DNA of 43,786 nt, taken from assembly GCA_947484175.1 (NCBI GenBank), contig CANKOI010000028.1, forward strand, positions 1 through 43,786, given 5' to 3'. Below the pieces are notes generated by a model that searched no databases, was not told the origin of the DNA, and was given only the letters and a program-made list of their open reading frames with translations. The translations under genes and the position numbers were made by a program. This document shows, piece by piece, positions 1-9,362 of the stretch. The DNA is from Deltaproteobacteria bacterium (GTDB lineage Bacteria; Myxococcota_A; UBA796; SXON01). Within the stretch, counting starts at the first letter, position 1. Every line of letters begins with the position of its first letter.

Positions 1-1
1 G

Positions 2-721
2 GCCTACCAACCCATCATGGACATGGCCTCCTTACGGGTGGTGGCGGTCGAGGCGCTCGCGCGGTGGACCTCCAAGGAGTTCGGTCCGGTGTCGCCTGCC
101 GAGTTCGTGCCGCTGGCGGAGCAGGCCCAGCTCGCCGGCCGTCTGGGCAGTTTTGTGCTCGACAAGACGTTGTCCGATCTCGCCGCTTGGGAGCGGCAGG
201 GGCTGGTGGGCGACCGGTTCCGGGTGCACGTAAACGTGAGTCCACGTGAATTGCTCGACGGTCGCCTGCTGGGTGCCTTGTCACGCGTTTTCTCCTCCAG
301 CGCGTTGCGTCCGGCCCGCTTGTGCATGGAGATCACCGAGACCGCGCTGGTGGAGCACCCCGAGCTCGTCGTGGGCAACATCCGTCGTATCCGCGAGCTG
401 GGCATCACCTTTGCGCTCGACGACTTCGGCACCGGCTACTCCTCGCTGTCCCACTTGCGTGGCTTTTCGGTTTCCTGCGTGAAGATCGACCGCAGCTTCG
501 TGATGCAGCTCCCCGATGACCTCGTGAGCCGCCAGATTGTGCGCGGGCTGCTCACGATGACGGAGGCGCTGGGCCTCGAAGTGGTGGCCGAGGGGGTGGA
601 GGGTCCGGAGCACGTTTCTCGCCTGCGGGCGCTGGGCTGCCGGTTCGCCCAAGGCTTCCATTACGCGCGCCCCATGGACTCCGCGTCGCTCTCCGCGTGG
701 CTGTTGGATCGGCAGACCTGA
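2..721 (+). CDS. EAL-domain c-di-GMP phosphodiesterase, 5' truncated
   Basis: The reading frame is open from the window edge, so this is the C-terminal part of a longer protein; the ATG at 17 is internal. About 239 residues are visible and form a nearly complete EAL domain, which hydrolyses cyclic di-GMP to pGpG. Visible signatures are YQPI at the domain start, EAL at residues 17-19, NVSP, the MEITET metal-ligand segment, DDFGTGYSSL (loop 6), KIDRSF, AEGVE and the QGF/ARPM end. All the residues usually needed for catalysis appear present, so it is probably active. Any GGDEF, PAS or receiver domain would lie upstream of the window. It ends 7 bp before the convergent carboxylase gene, with no obvious terminator. 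Confidence 0.93.
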   Translation, partial: AYQPIMDMASLRVVAVEALARWTSKEFGPVSPAEFVPLAEQAQLAGRLGSFVLDKTLSDLAAWERQGLVGDRFRVHVNVSPRELLDGRLLGALSRVFSSSALRPARLCMEITETALVEHPELVVGNIRRIRELGITFALDDFGTGYSSLSHLRGFSVSCVKIDRSFVMQLPDDLVSRQIVRGLLTMTEALGLEVVAEGVEGPEHVSRLRALGCRFAQGFHYARPMDSASLSAWLLDRQT

Positions 722-728
722 GCCTTCG

Positions 729-2345
729 TTACATCCGAAACGTCCCAAACGTGTTGTGATACCCCGGGTCGGGCGCGCGGGAACACACGGCGAGGCACAG
801 TCCCAGCACGTCTCGGGTGCGTGCCGGCTCGACGATGCCGTCGTCCCAGAGTTGAGCCGTGCTGTGCCAGGCGTTGCCTTCACGATCCTGGTTCTCCATC
901 ACCGGCCCGCGCAGGAAGGCCTCTTCGTCGTCGGACATCGGCGGCGCCCCGGCCCGCTCGCGCTGGCCGTTCGCCACGCTCACGAGCACGGCCGCCGCTT
1001 GCGCCGCTCCCATCACGCCGATCTTCGCATTGGGCCACATCCACAAGAACCGCGGACCGTACGCGCGCCCGCACATCGCGTAGTTCCCAGCCCCGAAACT
1101 TCCGCCCACGATCACCGTGAGTTTCGGCACCGTGGTGGTCGCCACCACGTTCACCATCTGGTGGCCGTGTTTGGTGATCCCGGCCCGTTCCGCCTCGCTT
1201 CCCACCATGAACCCAGGCACGTTTTGTAGGAAGATCAGCGGAACCCGTCGCTTCTCGCAGAGTTGCACGAACTGGGTGGCCTTCTGGGCGCACTCCGAGA
1301 ACAGCACCCCGTTGTTGCCGAGGATGCCCACGAGGTAGCCGTGGATGCGGGCGAAGCCGCACACCAGCGTGGGGCCGAAAAGCGCCTTGAATTCCTGAAA
1401 CTCGCTGCCGTCCACCACCCGTGCGATCACCTCGCGGATGTCGAAGGGCACCGTGAGATCGGTGGGAACGATGCCGCCCAGCTCGGCGGGATCGTAGCGG
1501 GGTGGACAAGGCGCGACCTGATCGATCCACCCTGCCGGTGCTGCGGGAAGATTGGCCACCAAGGAGCGCACGATGCGGATCGCGTCGGCGTCGCTTTCGG
1601 CGAGGTAGTCGCTCACCCCCGAGACGGCGCAGTGCATGTCGGCACCCCCGAGGTCCTCCGCGCTCACCTCCTCGCCGGTGGCGGCCTTCACCAGCGGCGG
1701 TCCCGCGAGGAAAATGGCTCCCGTCCCTCGTACATGAACCACCTCGTCGCTCATCGCGGGGATGTAGGCCGCTCCCGCCGTACAGAGGCCCATCACCGCC
1801 GTGATCTGCGGGATGCCCATCTTCGACATCCACGCCTGATTGTAGAAGATGCGCCCGCCGTCGTCGGCGTCGGGGAACACCTCGCTCTGCAGGGGCAGGA
1901 AGGCGCCGCCGGAGTCGACGAGCGAGAGGAAGGGCAGGCGGTTCTCCATCGCCACCTGCTGGAGCCGCAGCGCCTTCTTCACCCCCATCGGGTAGATCGT
2001 GCCGCCCTTCACGGTGGCATCGTTGGCGGAGATCATGCACTCCCGCCCGTTCACCACGCCGATGCCCGCGAGCGTGCCTGCCTTGTGCACGCCCCCTTCG
2101 TAGAGCCCCAAGGCGGCCAAGGCGCCGATCTCCAGAAAGGGCGTGCCTGGGTCGAGCAGGAGGGTGAGGCGCTCGGCGGCGGTGAGTTTGCCCTGCTCCC
2201 GGTGGCGGGCGAGCGCTTTGGCGCTGCGGTCGTTCGCCGCTGCGTCCAGGTCGGCGCGGAGGCGGGTGGTCAGCTGCTCCATCGTCTGTGCGCGTTCAGC
2301 GAATGCGGGGGACGTGGGGTCTACGGCCGTGGGGAGCGCGTTCAT
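729..2345 (-). CDS. mccB: Methylcrotonyl-CoA carboxylase beta (carboxyltransferase) subunit
   Basis: 538 residues, the usual length for the biotin-dependent acyl-CoA carboxyltransferase family. The sequence matches the methylcrotonyl-CoA type: NDATVKGGT (about 108-116), [11 protein letters not shown] (143-153), [21 protein letters not shown], the [21 protein letters not shown] block (about 214-234) and a C-terminal [16 protein letters not shown] segment. This subunit moves carboxyl from carboxybiotin to 3-methylcrotonyl-CoA in leucine degradation and needs a biotin-carrying alpha subunit, which is not in the window. The open frame runs much further upstream, but that part is antisense to the sulfatase and shows no family homology; the ATG at 2345 gives the normal N-terminus. 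A geranyl-CoA or propionyl-CoA carboxylase is the less likely alternative. Confidence 0.93.
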   Translation of the reverse strand: MNALPTAVDPTSPAFAERAQTMEQLTTRLRADLDAAANDRSAKALARHREQGKLTAAERLTLLLDPGTPFLEIGALAALGLYEGGVHKAGTLAGIGVVNGRECMISANDATVKGGTIYPMGVKKALRLQQVAMENRLPFLSLVDSGGAFLPLQSEVFPDADDGGRIFYNQAWMSKMGIPQITAVMGLCTAGAAYIPAMSDEVVHVRGTGAIFLAGPPLVKAATGEEVSAEDLGGADMHCAVSGVSDYLAESDADAIRIVRSLVANLPAAPAGWIDQVAPCPPRYDPAELGGIVPTDLTVPFDIREVIARVVDGSEFQEFKALFGPTLVCGFARIHGYLVGILGNNGVLFSECAQKATQFVQLCEKRRVPLIFLQNVPGFMVGSEAERAGITKHGHQMVNVVATTTVPKLTVIVGGSFGAGNYAMCGRAYGPRFLWMWPNAKIGVMGAAQAAAVLVSVANGQRERAGAPPMSDDEEAFLRGPVMENQDREGNAWHSTAQLWDDGIVEPARTRDVLGLCLAVCSRAPDPGYHNTFGTFRM

Positions 2346-2390
2346 GGGCCTCCCGGTATCCGGAATCCGTGGCCGGGGATAAGGTCGACC

Positions 2391-4043
2391 ATGCCGTGCT
2401 CCGCCGAGGTCGCGCTCTCGGTCGTGGTGTTCATCCTCGACGACATGCGCGCCGACCAACTCTCGGAGCTGCCGCTCACCGGCGCACGACTGGCCGACCA
2501 CGCCGTTCTGTTCGATCGCGCCTACGTCACCACGCCGATGTGCTGCCCCGAGCGAGCCAGTTTTCTGTCGGGCGGCTGGCTCCCGATGCACACCGGCGTG
2601 ATCACCAACGACGCCCCTCGCGGCGGTGCCACCGTCTTTCTGGACGACGACACCCTCCCCACCCGCCTCTTGGACGGCGGCTACGCCACGGCGCTGCACG
2701 GGAAATACCTCAACGAGTACGCGGAGCTGGGCCTGTACGTGCCTCCCGGCTGGAGTGACTTTGCCGCGGTGGAGGAGGGCGACCCCTGGAACGACGCGAC
2801 GTTGACGGCGGGCAGCAGCACCGCCACGGCGGCAGGCGAGGGCACCGAGGTGCTGGCCGAGGGCTACTACGCCGATTGGATGGCCGAGCGCGCGCAAGCC
2901 TTCATCGGCGCGCACCCGGACGACCCGCTGTTCCTCTACTCCTCGTTCCGGGCGCCGCACGATCCCTACGAGCCCGAACCCGAAGACGTTGGCGGGCACG
3001 CCAACTTTTTTTGGCGAGGCGGGGCCTGGCAGGAGGAGGATGTGAGCGACAAGCCCGCTTGGGTGCAGCGGCTCCCCGTGCTCGGGAAGGCGCGCGTGGC
3101 CGAGCTCGATGCGGTGCACCAGGCGATGCAGGACAGCCTCGCCTCCGTCGATCGCGCCATCGTCTCCATCCTCGATAGCCTCGACGCTGCGGGCCGCCTC
3201 GACTCTACGGTCGTGGTGGTCACCAGTGACGATGGCCAGCAGTGGCTGGAACACCGCATCACGCAAAAGGGCGTGGCCTACGAGGAGTCGGTGCGCGTGC
3301 CGCTTGTGGTGTGGCACCCTTCGTTGCGCGCTCACCACACCGAGGCGATGGTCGCCACCAACCTCGATCTGGCCGCGACCGTCCTCGACCTTGCGGGAAT
3401 GCCCGCCACCGGCAACGGCCAGTCCCTGCGGCCCGTGCTCTGCGAGGAGCGTGACACCCACCGGGAGCTGGTGCCGCTCCAAGCGTGGCCCAGCCGCTTT
3501 CCCACGTGGGCCGGCGTGGTGACACCGCAGTGGAAGTACGTGGAGACGGGCACCGGCGAGAAGGAACTCTACGACCTCAGGCTCGATCCCTTCGAGGAGC
3601 AGAGCGTGGTGGCCGAAAATCCCGACATCGCGGCGGCGCTCGCAGCGGAGGTGGAGGCCACGCGCGGTTTGGCCGTGATCACCGGCGATCTGGCGGGGGG
3701 TGAGGCCGGAGCGACCTGGAGTGCCGACCTGCAAGCGTGGGGCGGCGAGGGCGCGTACAGGTGGTCGCTGGTGGGCGGGGTGCTGCCGATAGGGCTGACG
3801 CTCGGGGGGGACGGCACCCTCTCCGGCGCGCTACCGGCCGACGGCGAGGACCTCGATTTCACGGTGGAGGTCGTCGACGAGAGTGTGTCGCCGGTGCATG
3901 GCGGCCCGCAGCGAGACCGGCGCCGGTGGGTGGTTCCGGTGTCGGGCGGGTGCGGCTGCGAGGGCGATGCGGCGGGGGCGGGCGGGGTGCTGATGGCGGT
4001 CGCGCTGTGGCGTGGGCGGAGGGGGGTGCGGAAAAGCGGGTGA
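2391..4043 (+). CDS. Sulfatase-family hydrolase with MYXO-CTERM-like tail
   Basis: 550 residues. Residues 8 to about 400 are a type I sulfatase domain: metal-binding DD at 17-18, the formylglycine signature C51-x-P-x-R55 (CCPER; the usual Ser at position 4 is Glu), and a TSDDGQQ...H...K segment followed by [10 protein letters not shown]. Substrate cannot be told. After it come a putative Ig-like stretch ([15 protein letters not shown]) and a C-terminal tail GCGCEG, a hydrophobic run and an RGRRG cluster, resembling MYXO-CTERM surface-anchoring tails. No N-terminal signal peptide is visible: the catalytic fold starts within 10 residues of the ATG, and only 45 bp separate it from divergent mccB. 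A sulfatase modified in this way needs a formylglycine-generating enzyme, not seen here. The last codons overlap a 60-bp dispersed repeat. Confidence 0.85.
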   Translation: MPCSAEVALSVVVFILDDMRADQLSELPLTGARLADHAVLFDRAYVTTPMCCPERASFLSGGWLPMHTGVITNDAPRGGATVFLDDDTLPTRLLDGGYATALHGKYLNEYAELGLYVPPGWSDFAAVEEGDPWNDATLTAGSSTATAAGEGTEVLAEGYYADWMAERAQAFIGAHPDDPLFLYSSFRAPHDPYEPEPEDVGGHANFFWRGGAWQEEDVSDKPAWVQRLPVLGKARVAELDAVHQAMQDSLASVDRAIVSILDSLDAAGRLDSTVVVVTSDDGQQWLEHRITQKGVAYEESVRVPLVVWHPSLRAHHTEAMVATNLDLAATVLDLAGMPATGNGQSLRPVLCEERDTHRELVPLQAWPSRFPTWAGVVTPQWKYVETGTGEKELYDLRLDPFEEQSVVAENPDIAAALAAEVEATRGLAVITGDLAGGEAGATWSADLQAWGGEGAYRWSLVGGVLPIGLTLGGDGTLSGALPADGEDLDFTVEVVDESVSPVHGGPQRDRRRWVVPVSGGCGCEGDAAGAGGVLMAVALWRGRRGVRKSG

Positions 4044-4090
4044 TTCGGGCGGGGCGGGACGCGCCGGCTGCTCCCGCAGCCCCGGGTGGG
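4031..4090 (+). repeat. 60-bp dispersed repeat, copy 1
   Basis: A 60-bp segment that recurs as its reverse complement at 12323-12382 with three mismatches. It covers the last four codons and stop of the sulfatase gene and reaches the base next to the stop codon of the convergent membrane-protein gene, so it fills the whole convergent junction. Inside it is a perfect 6-bp stem with a 4-base loop, GGCTGC-TCCC-GCAGCC at 4066-4081. No T-tract follows. It may work as a bidirectional terminator or be a REP-like element. Confidence 0.85.
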
Positions 4091-5674
4091 TCACAACACA
4101 CAAAGCCGATGTCCGTGGGACGCCGTGCAGCGTAGCCCCGGGTCGTCGGGGAGCGGGCGCAGGGGAGGGTGTTCGAGGACGAGGCTGACCCCGGCCTCGC
4201 GGAGCCAGGCGAGGGTGGAGGGGTGCGGCCAGGCGTCGAGGGTGCGGTTGAGCGCCTGTCCCGCGGCGGAGAAACGGCCCTGGTGGCCGCCGACGAGCGG
4301 GTGTCCGTGCAGCGGTTGCATGCGGAGACGGTCGATGCCCCGGCAGGGGTCGCGCCCGCCGAGCACCTCGAACAGCGGGCCTGGCGGCGCGCCCTCGAGC
4401 AGCGCGTAGGCTGGCGGCGGGAACGCAGCCGTCGCCGCCTTCGCCGGTGCCATCACGGGCAACTCGAGGAAGACCAGGGCCGTCGCCAGCGCCGCACCGA
4501 TGGACGCCCGCACAGCACCCGCCCGTGACGCGACCCACGCTTGCCCCTGGCTCAGCGCGAGACCTGCGAGAAGGCCAAGCGCGATCTGCGCCAGGAACAA
4601 CCAGCGCTCGGGTGCACGAAGCCGATGTTCCGTCAGGAAGTCCACCCACGCGTACGGACCCGCGACGCCCAGCGACCTGCCCCCGATCATCGGCCGCACC
4701 CCGGTGGCCAGAACCGCGGCGAGCACTCCGGCGGCGAGCACCAAGGCCCAGGCGCTTTTGCGTCGCCCGAGGGCCAGCGCGCCGCCGAGGAGGGCCATGC
4801 CACCGAGGAGGTAGCCGGGGTTGACGGAGCGGTGGGCCGGCCCGCGCTTCGGTGGCGGATCGGCGATCCCGAAGAAACGATGCAGCGGCGCGGAGGGCGA
4901 GGGCGTGAGGGTCTGGGCGGGATCCCAGGACTCGCCGGCGTTGTCGCCGGGGTCGACCGCGCTCGCTGCGCCGGCGTAGAGCGAAGCCACCGGGACAAGG
5001 CTGAGCGCCGCCACGAACGCACCCGCGGCAAAGCCCAGCCACGCTCGTCGCCCCGCGAGCGCCAGCGCCGCCGGGAGGCCGGCCAAGAAGGTGGCCCCCG
5101 CAAACAGGCCCGCGTACAGCCCGAAGTGGGCGGCCCCGACGACGATCGCCCCCGCCGTAGCGCCGCCTGCGATTCCAACGCCCTGCCGCGCCACGAGGAT
5201 GAGCACCGCCACCACGCCGAGCCCGCCCCACGTGAGGTTCGCGTGGTGCAGCTCGGCGAGCGAAGCGGGCCCGATGCCGGCGGTGAGGCCGGCGAGCAGG
5301 GCTCCGGAGCGGGTGGTGCCGAGCCGACGGGCGAGTCCGTAGACCGCGACAGCGGCGACGAGGAGCCCGAGCGCGCTCACGACGCCGTGGGCCGCGGCCG
5401 GCGAGGCGCCGAGCGCGCGGAGTGGGAGCGTGACCACCGCCTGGCCCAGCATCCAGTCCAAGCGGGCGGTGCCGGCGGGGAGCGGCCAGCCGAGCGGTGC
5501 ATCCGCCCAGGCCGCACGGCCGAGGAGGGCGTTCTGCAAGTGGTGGATCGCCAGCTCGCCGAAGGCCGTGTCGCGCTGGGGGAAGGCCGCCACGGGGTCG
5601 ATCCACGCGGCGCGGGTGCCGAAGGCCACGGCGGCGCCGAGGGCGAGGAGGGGCAGGGCCTCGCGCCGTAGCAT
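4091..5674 (-). CDS. Polytopic membrane protein, GT-C glycosyltransferase-like
   Basis: 527 residues from the ATG at 5674, which has GGAG six bases upstream; an in-frame ATG at 5716 would add 14 residues but lacks a ribosome binding site. The first about 430 residues contain roughly ten hydrophobic segments, and the last about 100 are soluble. An acidic motif in the first outer loop (FPQRDTAFGE) and the general plan resemble GT-C glycosyltransferases or YfhO-like proteins, which move sugars from polyprenyl-phosphate donors on the outer face of the membrane. No family-defining motif is secure, so the function is tentative. It lies 54 bp after the FG-GAP lipoprotein gene on the same strand and may be co-transcribed with it and the methyltransferase. 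Confidence 0.75.
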   Translation of the reverse strand: MLRREALPLLALGAAVAFGTRAAWIDPVAAFPQRDTAFGELAIHHLQNALLGRAAWADAPLGWPLPAGTARLDWMLGQAVVTLPLRALGASPAAAHGVVSALGLLVAAVAVYGLARRLGTTRSGALLAGLTAGIGPASLAELHHANLTWGGLGVVAVLILVARQGVGIAGGATAGAIVVGAAHFGLYAGLFAGATFLAGLPAALALAGRRAWLGFAAGAFVAALSLVPVASLYAGAASAVDPGDNAGESWDPAQTLTPSPSAPLHRFFGIADPPPKRGPAHRSVNPGYLLGGMALLGGALALGRRKSAWALVLAAGVLAAVLATGVRPMIGGRSLGVAGPYAWVDFLTEHRLRAPERWLFLAQIALGLLAGLALSQGQAWVASRAGAVRASIGAALATALVFLELPVMAPAKAATAAFPPPAYALLEGAPPGPLFEVLGGRDPCRGIDRLRMQPLHGHPLVGGHQGRFSAAGQALNRTLDAWPHPSTLAWLREAGVSLVLEHPPLRPLPDDPGLRCTASHGHRLCVL

Positions 5675-5728
5675 TGATGGCTCCGAGCGGTCGGGAGGCG
5701 GGTCGTCCGGCAGCATCCGCGGCGCGCC

Positions 5729-8167
5729 CTACGGTCGCCACACGCGGACGGCACCTTCGTCGTCGAGCACCGCATCTTCGCCCGGGCTGGCGACGATGAG
5801 CTCGATCTGGCCGTCGCTGTCGAGGTCGCCCGTGGCCATGGCGGCGCCGACGTGTGCTCGGGGAAGGGCCCCCACGATGCGGAGGGATGCGTCATCTTCG
5901 GTGAGGCTGGCGGCCAGCGGGAGGGAGAAGCCGAGCACGCGGCCGGCTTCGCGGTCTGCGTTCGGGAGCGGCACAAAGAGCCAAGCGCCGGGCACCCAGA
6001 GTACTCCGCCCACGGGCTCCCCGAGGGTCACTACCGCGTCTGCCGCCGCACCCAGATCCCAAGCTCCGCTCGACCACGGCCCGTTCGTCACGGCTACGAC
6101 CCCTTCCTTGGCGGTCATCAGCTCGCTGGCGCCATCGCCGTCGAGGTCTCCGGCCCGGAGTTGGCTGGCCGAGGAGAAGCTTCCGGATGGGGACCGGCCG
6201 GCCAGCGCGCCTTCGTCGAGCGGACCCAACCAGAACGCCGCCGTGCCGTACTGCTCCAAGATCAGGTCCGAGTAGCCGTCGCCGTCGAGGTCCGCTGGGC
6301 CGACCGCATCGCCGAGGAGATCGTCGACCCGCTCCACCCGGAGGCTGCGGCTGGGTTCGCTTCGGACCAGCGCGAGCGAGGTAGGCCACGAGCCGTCCGA
6401 AGCGCAGGACTGTCCCGAGGTGGCGCCTTCTGCGAGGCCGTCGCCATCGAGGTCGCCGACGTTCGTGAACCGCCCGCCGTATTGGATTCCCGTGGAAATC
6501 TGGGCGAGGGGCGCCCCTTCCATCGGCGGACCGAACGCGACGGACACGGGGTTGTTTTCAGGGCCGCCCGCGACGGAGAGGAGCTCCAGTTCGCCGTCGC
6601 CATCCATGTCACCGCCCGGTGCCATCGACCGAACCCCCTCACTGAAGGGGGAAAACGCGGCGACCGTGCCCGACCCGGGCGAAAGCAGCCAAGCCGCGCC
6701 TTCCTGCCCGGAGACCGCGACGAGCCCGCCCCATGCCGCGAGCTCGGCCCCGTATGCGTCGTTCCGCGCGCCGAGCCACGTTTCCACGAGCGTGGGCTCG
6801 ACGGCGGCCGCTTCGTCCACGAGTCCGTCACAATCGTCATCGACGCCGTTGCTCGCCTCGGGAGCGTGTGGACGCCGGGCCGGCTCCGCGTCGTCGCAGT
6901 CGGCGGCCGCGAGGGCGCCGTCCCTGTCGAGGTCGTCGCCCGGTGCGGCCAAACGGCCGGGCGCGGCGAAAAGCCACCCGCCCTCGAGCCACACCACATC
7001 GGTGGGGTCGGTGCCGCCGAAGCGGCCGAAAACACCGGCTCCCGCGACCGCCGCGTCGGGCCGCCACGCGCCGGGGGAGTGAGGCCTGTGCCAGAATGCG
7101 GCCTCGACTCGGTCAGTGAGCAGCAGCGCGGGACGCAGCCCACCGGCGGTGACGGGCTGCGTTGCGGGAACGACCCACTCAGGCGTGGCCCCCGTCATCC
7201 CCGGCCGAACGCCGTCGTACAGCGCCACCCCGTCGTACAACCCGACGGCCACCTCGCGGGTGCCGTCGCCGTCGAAGTCGTCCACCACGGCGGGCGGCCC
7301 CGCTTGTGGGGGTTCGCCCAGCGGGAGGGTGGCGCCCGCCAACGCCGTTAGCGTGCCTGCTGTCCCGGCCGCGAGCGGTCCGAAGAGGACGTGGAGCGCC
7401 TCCTCCGGGGCATCGAGGACGAGCAGGTCGTCGGCGCCGTCGTCGTCTACGTCGGCGCTCGAGACCGACTCGGCCAGGCCGCTGGGTCGGGCCGCGGTCC
7501 ACCCCTCGATTCGAGCCAGCGCTCGGTCGGCCAGCGGCGCGGTGAGCAGCCCGCGCACCACCCACAGCGCATCGTCGCCCGCGATGCGCAGGAGTGCGTC
7601 GGAAACGCCGTCACCATCGAGGTCGCCGGCGGCGCCGGCCCAGAGGACTTCCGCGTCGAGAGGAGTCTGGACGGGGGACCAGCCCGCGCCCGCGGCGGTC
7701 ATCGTCACGGTACTGCTCCCGAACCGTCCTTCGTTGACCACCAGTTGACCGTTGCCCACGGGCCAGGCATCGAAATAGGACACGTCCAAGTCGTCCACGA
7801 GCCCCACCGACGCCGAGCCGAGATGCGCGTCCACCCGCACCACCCAAACCTGCCCCCAACTGGCGACGAGGAGAACCTCGTCGATGCCGTCGCCGTCCAC
7901 ATCCACGACCCCCGCGAGGCTCGCGTCGGGAACCTCGATCGCCACGGTCGCAGCAAGCTCCCCTGTCGATGCGTCTCCCGGTGGATCGGCGCTGTCGCCA
8001 GTCTCGCCGCCGCCTGCGGAGTCTCCGGTGTCCACGGTGTCCCCGCTGTCCGTCGGCCTTGCGGTGTCCGGTCCCCTTTCTGTCCACCGCTTGGGGGTGT
8101 CACCTTCCGGGGAACCACACGCCACCAAGCCGAGGAGCCCGACCCGCCACCACCAGGCTCCCGTCAT
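5729..8167 (-). CDS. FG-GAP/VCBS-repeat lipoprotein with one MopE-type motif
   Basis: 812 residues. The ATG at 8167 follows GAGG at proper spacing and gives a lipoprotein signal MTGAWWWRVGLLGLVAC with lipobox LVAC at 14-17. A Thr/Ser/Asp/Gly-rich linker follows (about 20-70). The remainder repeats D-x-D-x-D-G units in VCBS/FG-GAP blade contexts (VDVDGDGIDEVLL, GDLDGDGVSDALL, GDLDSDGQIELIV), which in integrin-like beta-propellers bind calcium. Near the middle one DCDD...NGVDDDCDGLVDE motif of the MopE type appears. It is predicted to be an outer-membrane or surface lipoprotein, possibly adhesive. It is the second gene of a minus-strand run: methyltransferase, this gene, membrane protein. Confidence 0.88.
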   Translation of the reverse strand: MTGAWWWRVGLLGLVACGSPEGDTPKRWTERGPDTARPTDSGDTVDTGDSAGGGETGDSADPPGDASTGELAATVAIEVPDASLAGVVDVDGDGIDEVLLVASWGQVWVVRVDAHLGSASVGLVDDLDVSYFDAWPVGNGQLVVNEGRFGSSTVTMTAAGAGWSPVQTPLDAEVLWAGAAGDLDGDGVSDALLRIAGDDALWVVRGLLTAPLADRALARIEGWTAARPSGLAESVSSADVDDDGADDLLVLDAPEEALHVLFGPLAAGTAGTLTALAGATLPLGEPPQAGPPAVVDDFDGDGTREVAVGLYDGVALYDGVRPGMTGATPEWVVPATQPVTAGGLRPALLLTDRVEAAFWHRPHSPGAWRPDAAVAGAGVFGRFGGTDPTDVVWLEGGWLFAAPGRLAAPGDDLDRDGALAAADCDDAEPARRPHAPEASNGVDDDCDGLVDEAAAVEPTLVETWLGARNDAYGAELAAWGGLVAVSGQEGAAWLLSPGSGTVAAFSPFSEGVRSMAPGGDMDGDGELELLSVAGGPENNPVSVAFGPPMEGAPLAQISTGIQYGGRFTNVGDLDGDGLAEGATSGQSCASDGSWPTSLALVRSEPSRSLRVERVDDLLGDAVGPADLDGDGYSDLILEQYGTAAFWLGPLDEGALAGRSPSGSFSSASQLRAGDLDGDGASELMTAKEGVVAVTNGPWSSGAWDLGAAADAVVTLGEPVGGVLWVPGAWLFVPLPNADREAGRVLGFSLPLAASLTEDDASLRIVGALPRAHVGAAMATGDLDSDGQIELIVASPGEDAVLDDEGAVRVWRP

Positions 8168-8203
8168 GGCACCCTCAGGTACATCCAGCGGGGGTAACAC
8201 CGC

Positions 8204-9202
8204 TCACGCCGTCGCGACGATCACCCAGTTGCTGTACCCCAAACTGTCAACATTCTGGCCCCGGCGTCCGGTCATCAACTCAAGGGCGGCCGCGAGATGG
8301 GCCTTGGCGGCGGCGGGCATCGGGAGCCCGCCCTTCACCTCGACGGTCCATCCCGCGTCGCGGAGCTCGGTCTCCAGGCCTTGGAGGGTGAAGCGTCGGA
8401 GGTCCAACGGGCAGGGATGGAACGGGTAGAACCACGGTACGGAGAGCAGGAGCGTGCCGCCGGGCCGAGTGACGCGCCGAAGCTCGGCGAGTGCGCGGTC
8501 GGGGTAGCGCACGTGTTCGAGCACCTCGGTACACAGGACCGATCCGAACGCATGGTCGGGGAGGGCGGAGAGGTCGGCGAGGTCGGCGACGATGTCCGGC
8601 GCCTCTTGGGTGGCGTCGAAGACTTGGGAGCACCCATCGAGCGTGAGGCGAAGCGCGCGCGTGTCGATCCACGCACGTTGGGAGCGCGAGGTGCCGACAT
8701 CGAGGACGGGGGACACGAGGCGTTCGGCGTGCGACCTCACCCAACTCTCGAGGCGGTCTCGGGCGTTCGGTTCGGGGGTGGGACGTCCCAGCTTGGTGAG
8801 GACGCTCCGGGCCGTCGGATCGGCGGGGTCGGCGGCCAACGCGCGCTGCGCAAAGGCATCGGCGTCGGCGTTCCGCCCCAGCGCCAGGGCGAGTGCCGCG
8901 CCGTCGGCCCACGCCGTTGCGCACTCGGGTTCGGTGTCGAGGTGCGCGACGACGTAGGACAGGCCCTCCGCGCGGGCCCGTGCCGGCTCGTACCGGTGCT
9001 CGCCGGTCGGGGCGGCGGCCAGCACGAGGTCATGCGCCTCCCACGGCAGCGCGGCCCCGTCCACACCGACCACTGGAAGCCCGGCGAGGTGCAGCTCGTG
9101 GAACGGCGCGGGAACGTCATCCACGGTGATGCTGATGCGGGCGCCGGCGGACAGGCCGGGCCGGGCGGCCACGAGTTCTTCGAAGGACATGGGGGCGTGC
9201 AT
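8204..9202 (-). CDS. SAM-dependent class I methyltransferase
   Basis: 332 residues. The C-terminal half is a Methyltransf_11-type Rossmann domain: motif I VLDVGTS (about 167-173), an acidic strand-2 end, DIVADLADLSALPD, VLCTEVLEHV, the ELRRVTRPGGTLLLSVPW segment and a PFHPCPLDLRRFT stretch common in methyltransferases acting on sugars, lipids or small molecules. The N-terminal about 150 residues include a TPR-like helical stretch (AAWADGAALALALGRNADADAFAQRALAADP). The substrate is unknown. The start is uncertain between ATG 9202 and ATG 9190; neither has a clear ribosome binding site. It is first in the minus-strand run ending at 4091 and lies 48 bp from a 46-bp stem-loop repeat. Confidence 0.85.
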   Translation of the reverse strand: MHAPMSFEELVAARPGLSAGARISITVDDVPAPFHELHLAGLPVVGVDGAALPWEAHDLVLAAAPTGEHRYEPARARAEGLSYVVAHLDTEPECATAWADGAALALALGRNADADAFAQRALAADPADPTARSVLTKLGRPTPEPNARDRLESWVRSHAERLVSPVLDVGTSRSQRAWIDTRALRLTLDGCSQVFDATQEAPDIVADLADLSALPDHAFGSVLCTEVLEHVRYPDRALAELRRVTRPGGTLLLSVPWFYPFHPCPLDLRRFTLQGLETELRDAGWTVEVKGGLPMPAAAKAHLAAALELMTGRRGQNVDSLGYSNWVIVATA

Positions 9203-9250
9203 CGGCCGCGAGTGCGGCGGATTGAGCGGGGAGGGTGGGGCGCCGGGATT

Positions 9251-9296
9251 GCGACCGAAGTCGATGGGTGAGCCGCCACCCTACGACTTCGGTCGC
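9251..9296. repeat. 46-bp nested stem-loop repeat, copy 1
   Basis: Perfect 13-bp arms GCGACCGAAGTCG (9251-9263) and CGACTTCGGTCGC (9284-9296) enclose a 2x2 mismatch, a 5-bp inner stem GGGTG/CACCC and a 6-base loop. The reverse complement of the whole element occurs at 24262-24307 with a single base changed. This copy lies between the divergent 5' ends of the methyltransferase and hydrolase genes. Confidence 0.92.
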
Positions 9297-9362
9297 GTCC
9301 CGTCCCGATAGGGGGCCGAAACCCTCCCGATCCGCTACACCTTCTCTCGCCCCGGCACTCCC

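Noticed and set aside
2346..3734. Long minus-strand extension of the mccB reading frame
   Set aside because: It is antisense to the sulfatase gene, low in family similarity and His/Arg/Gly-rich; the frame is open because of high GC at third positions.
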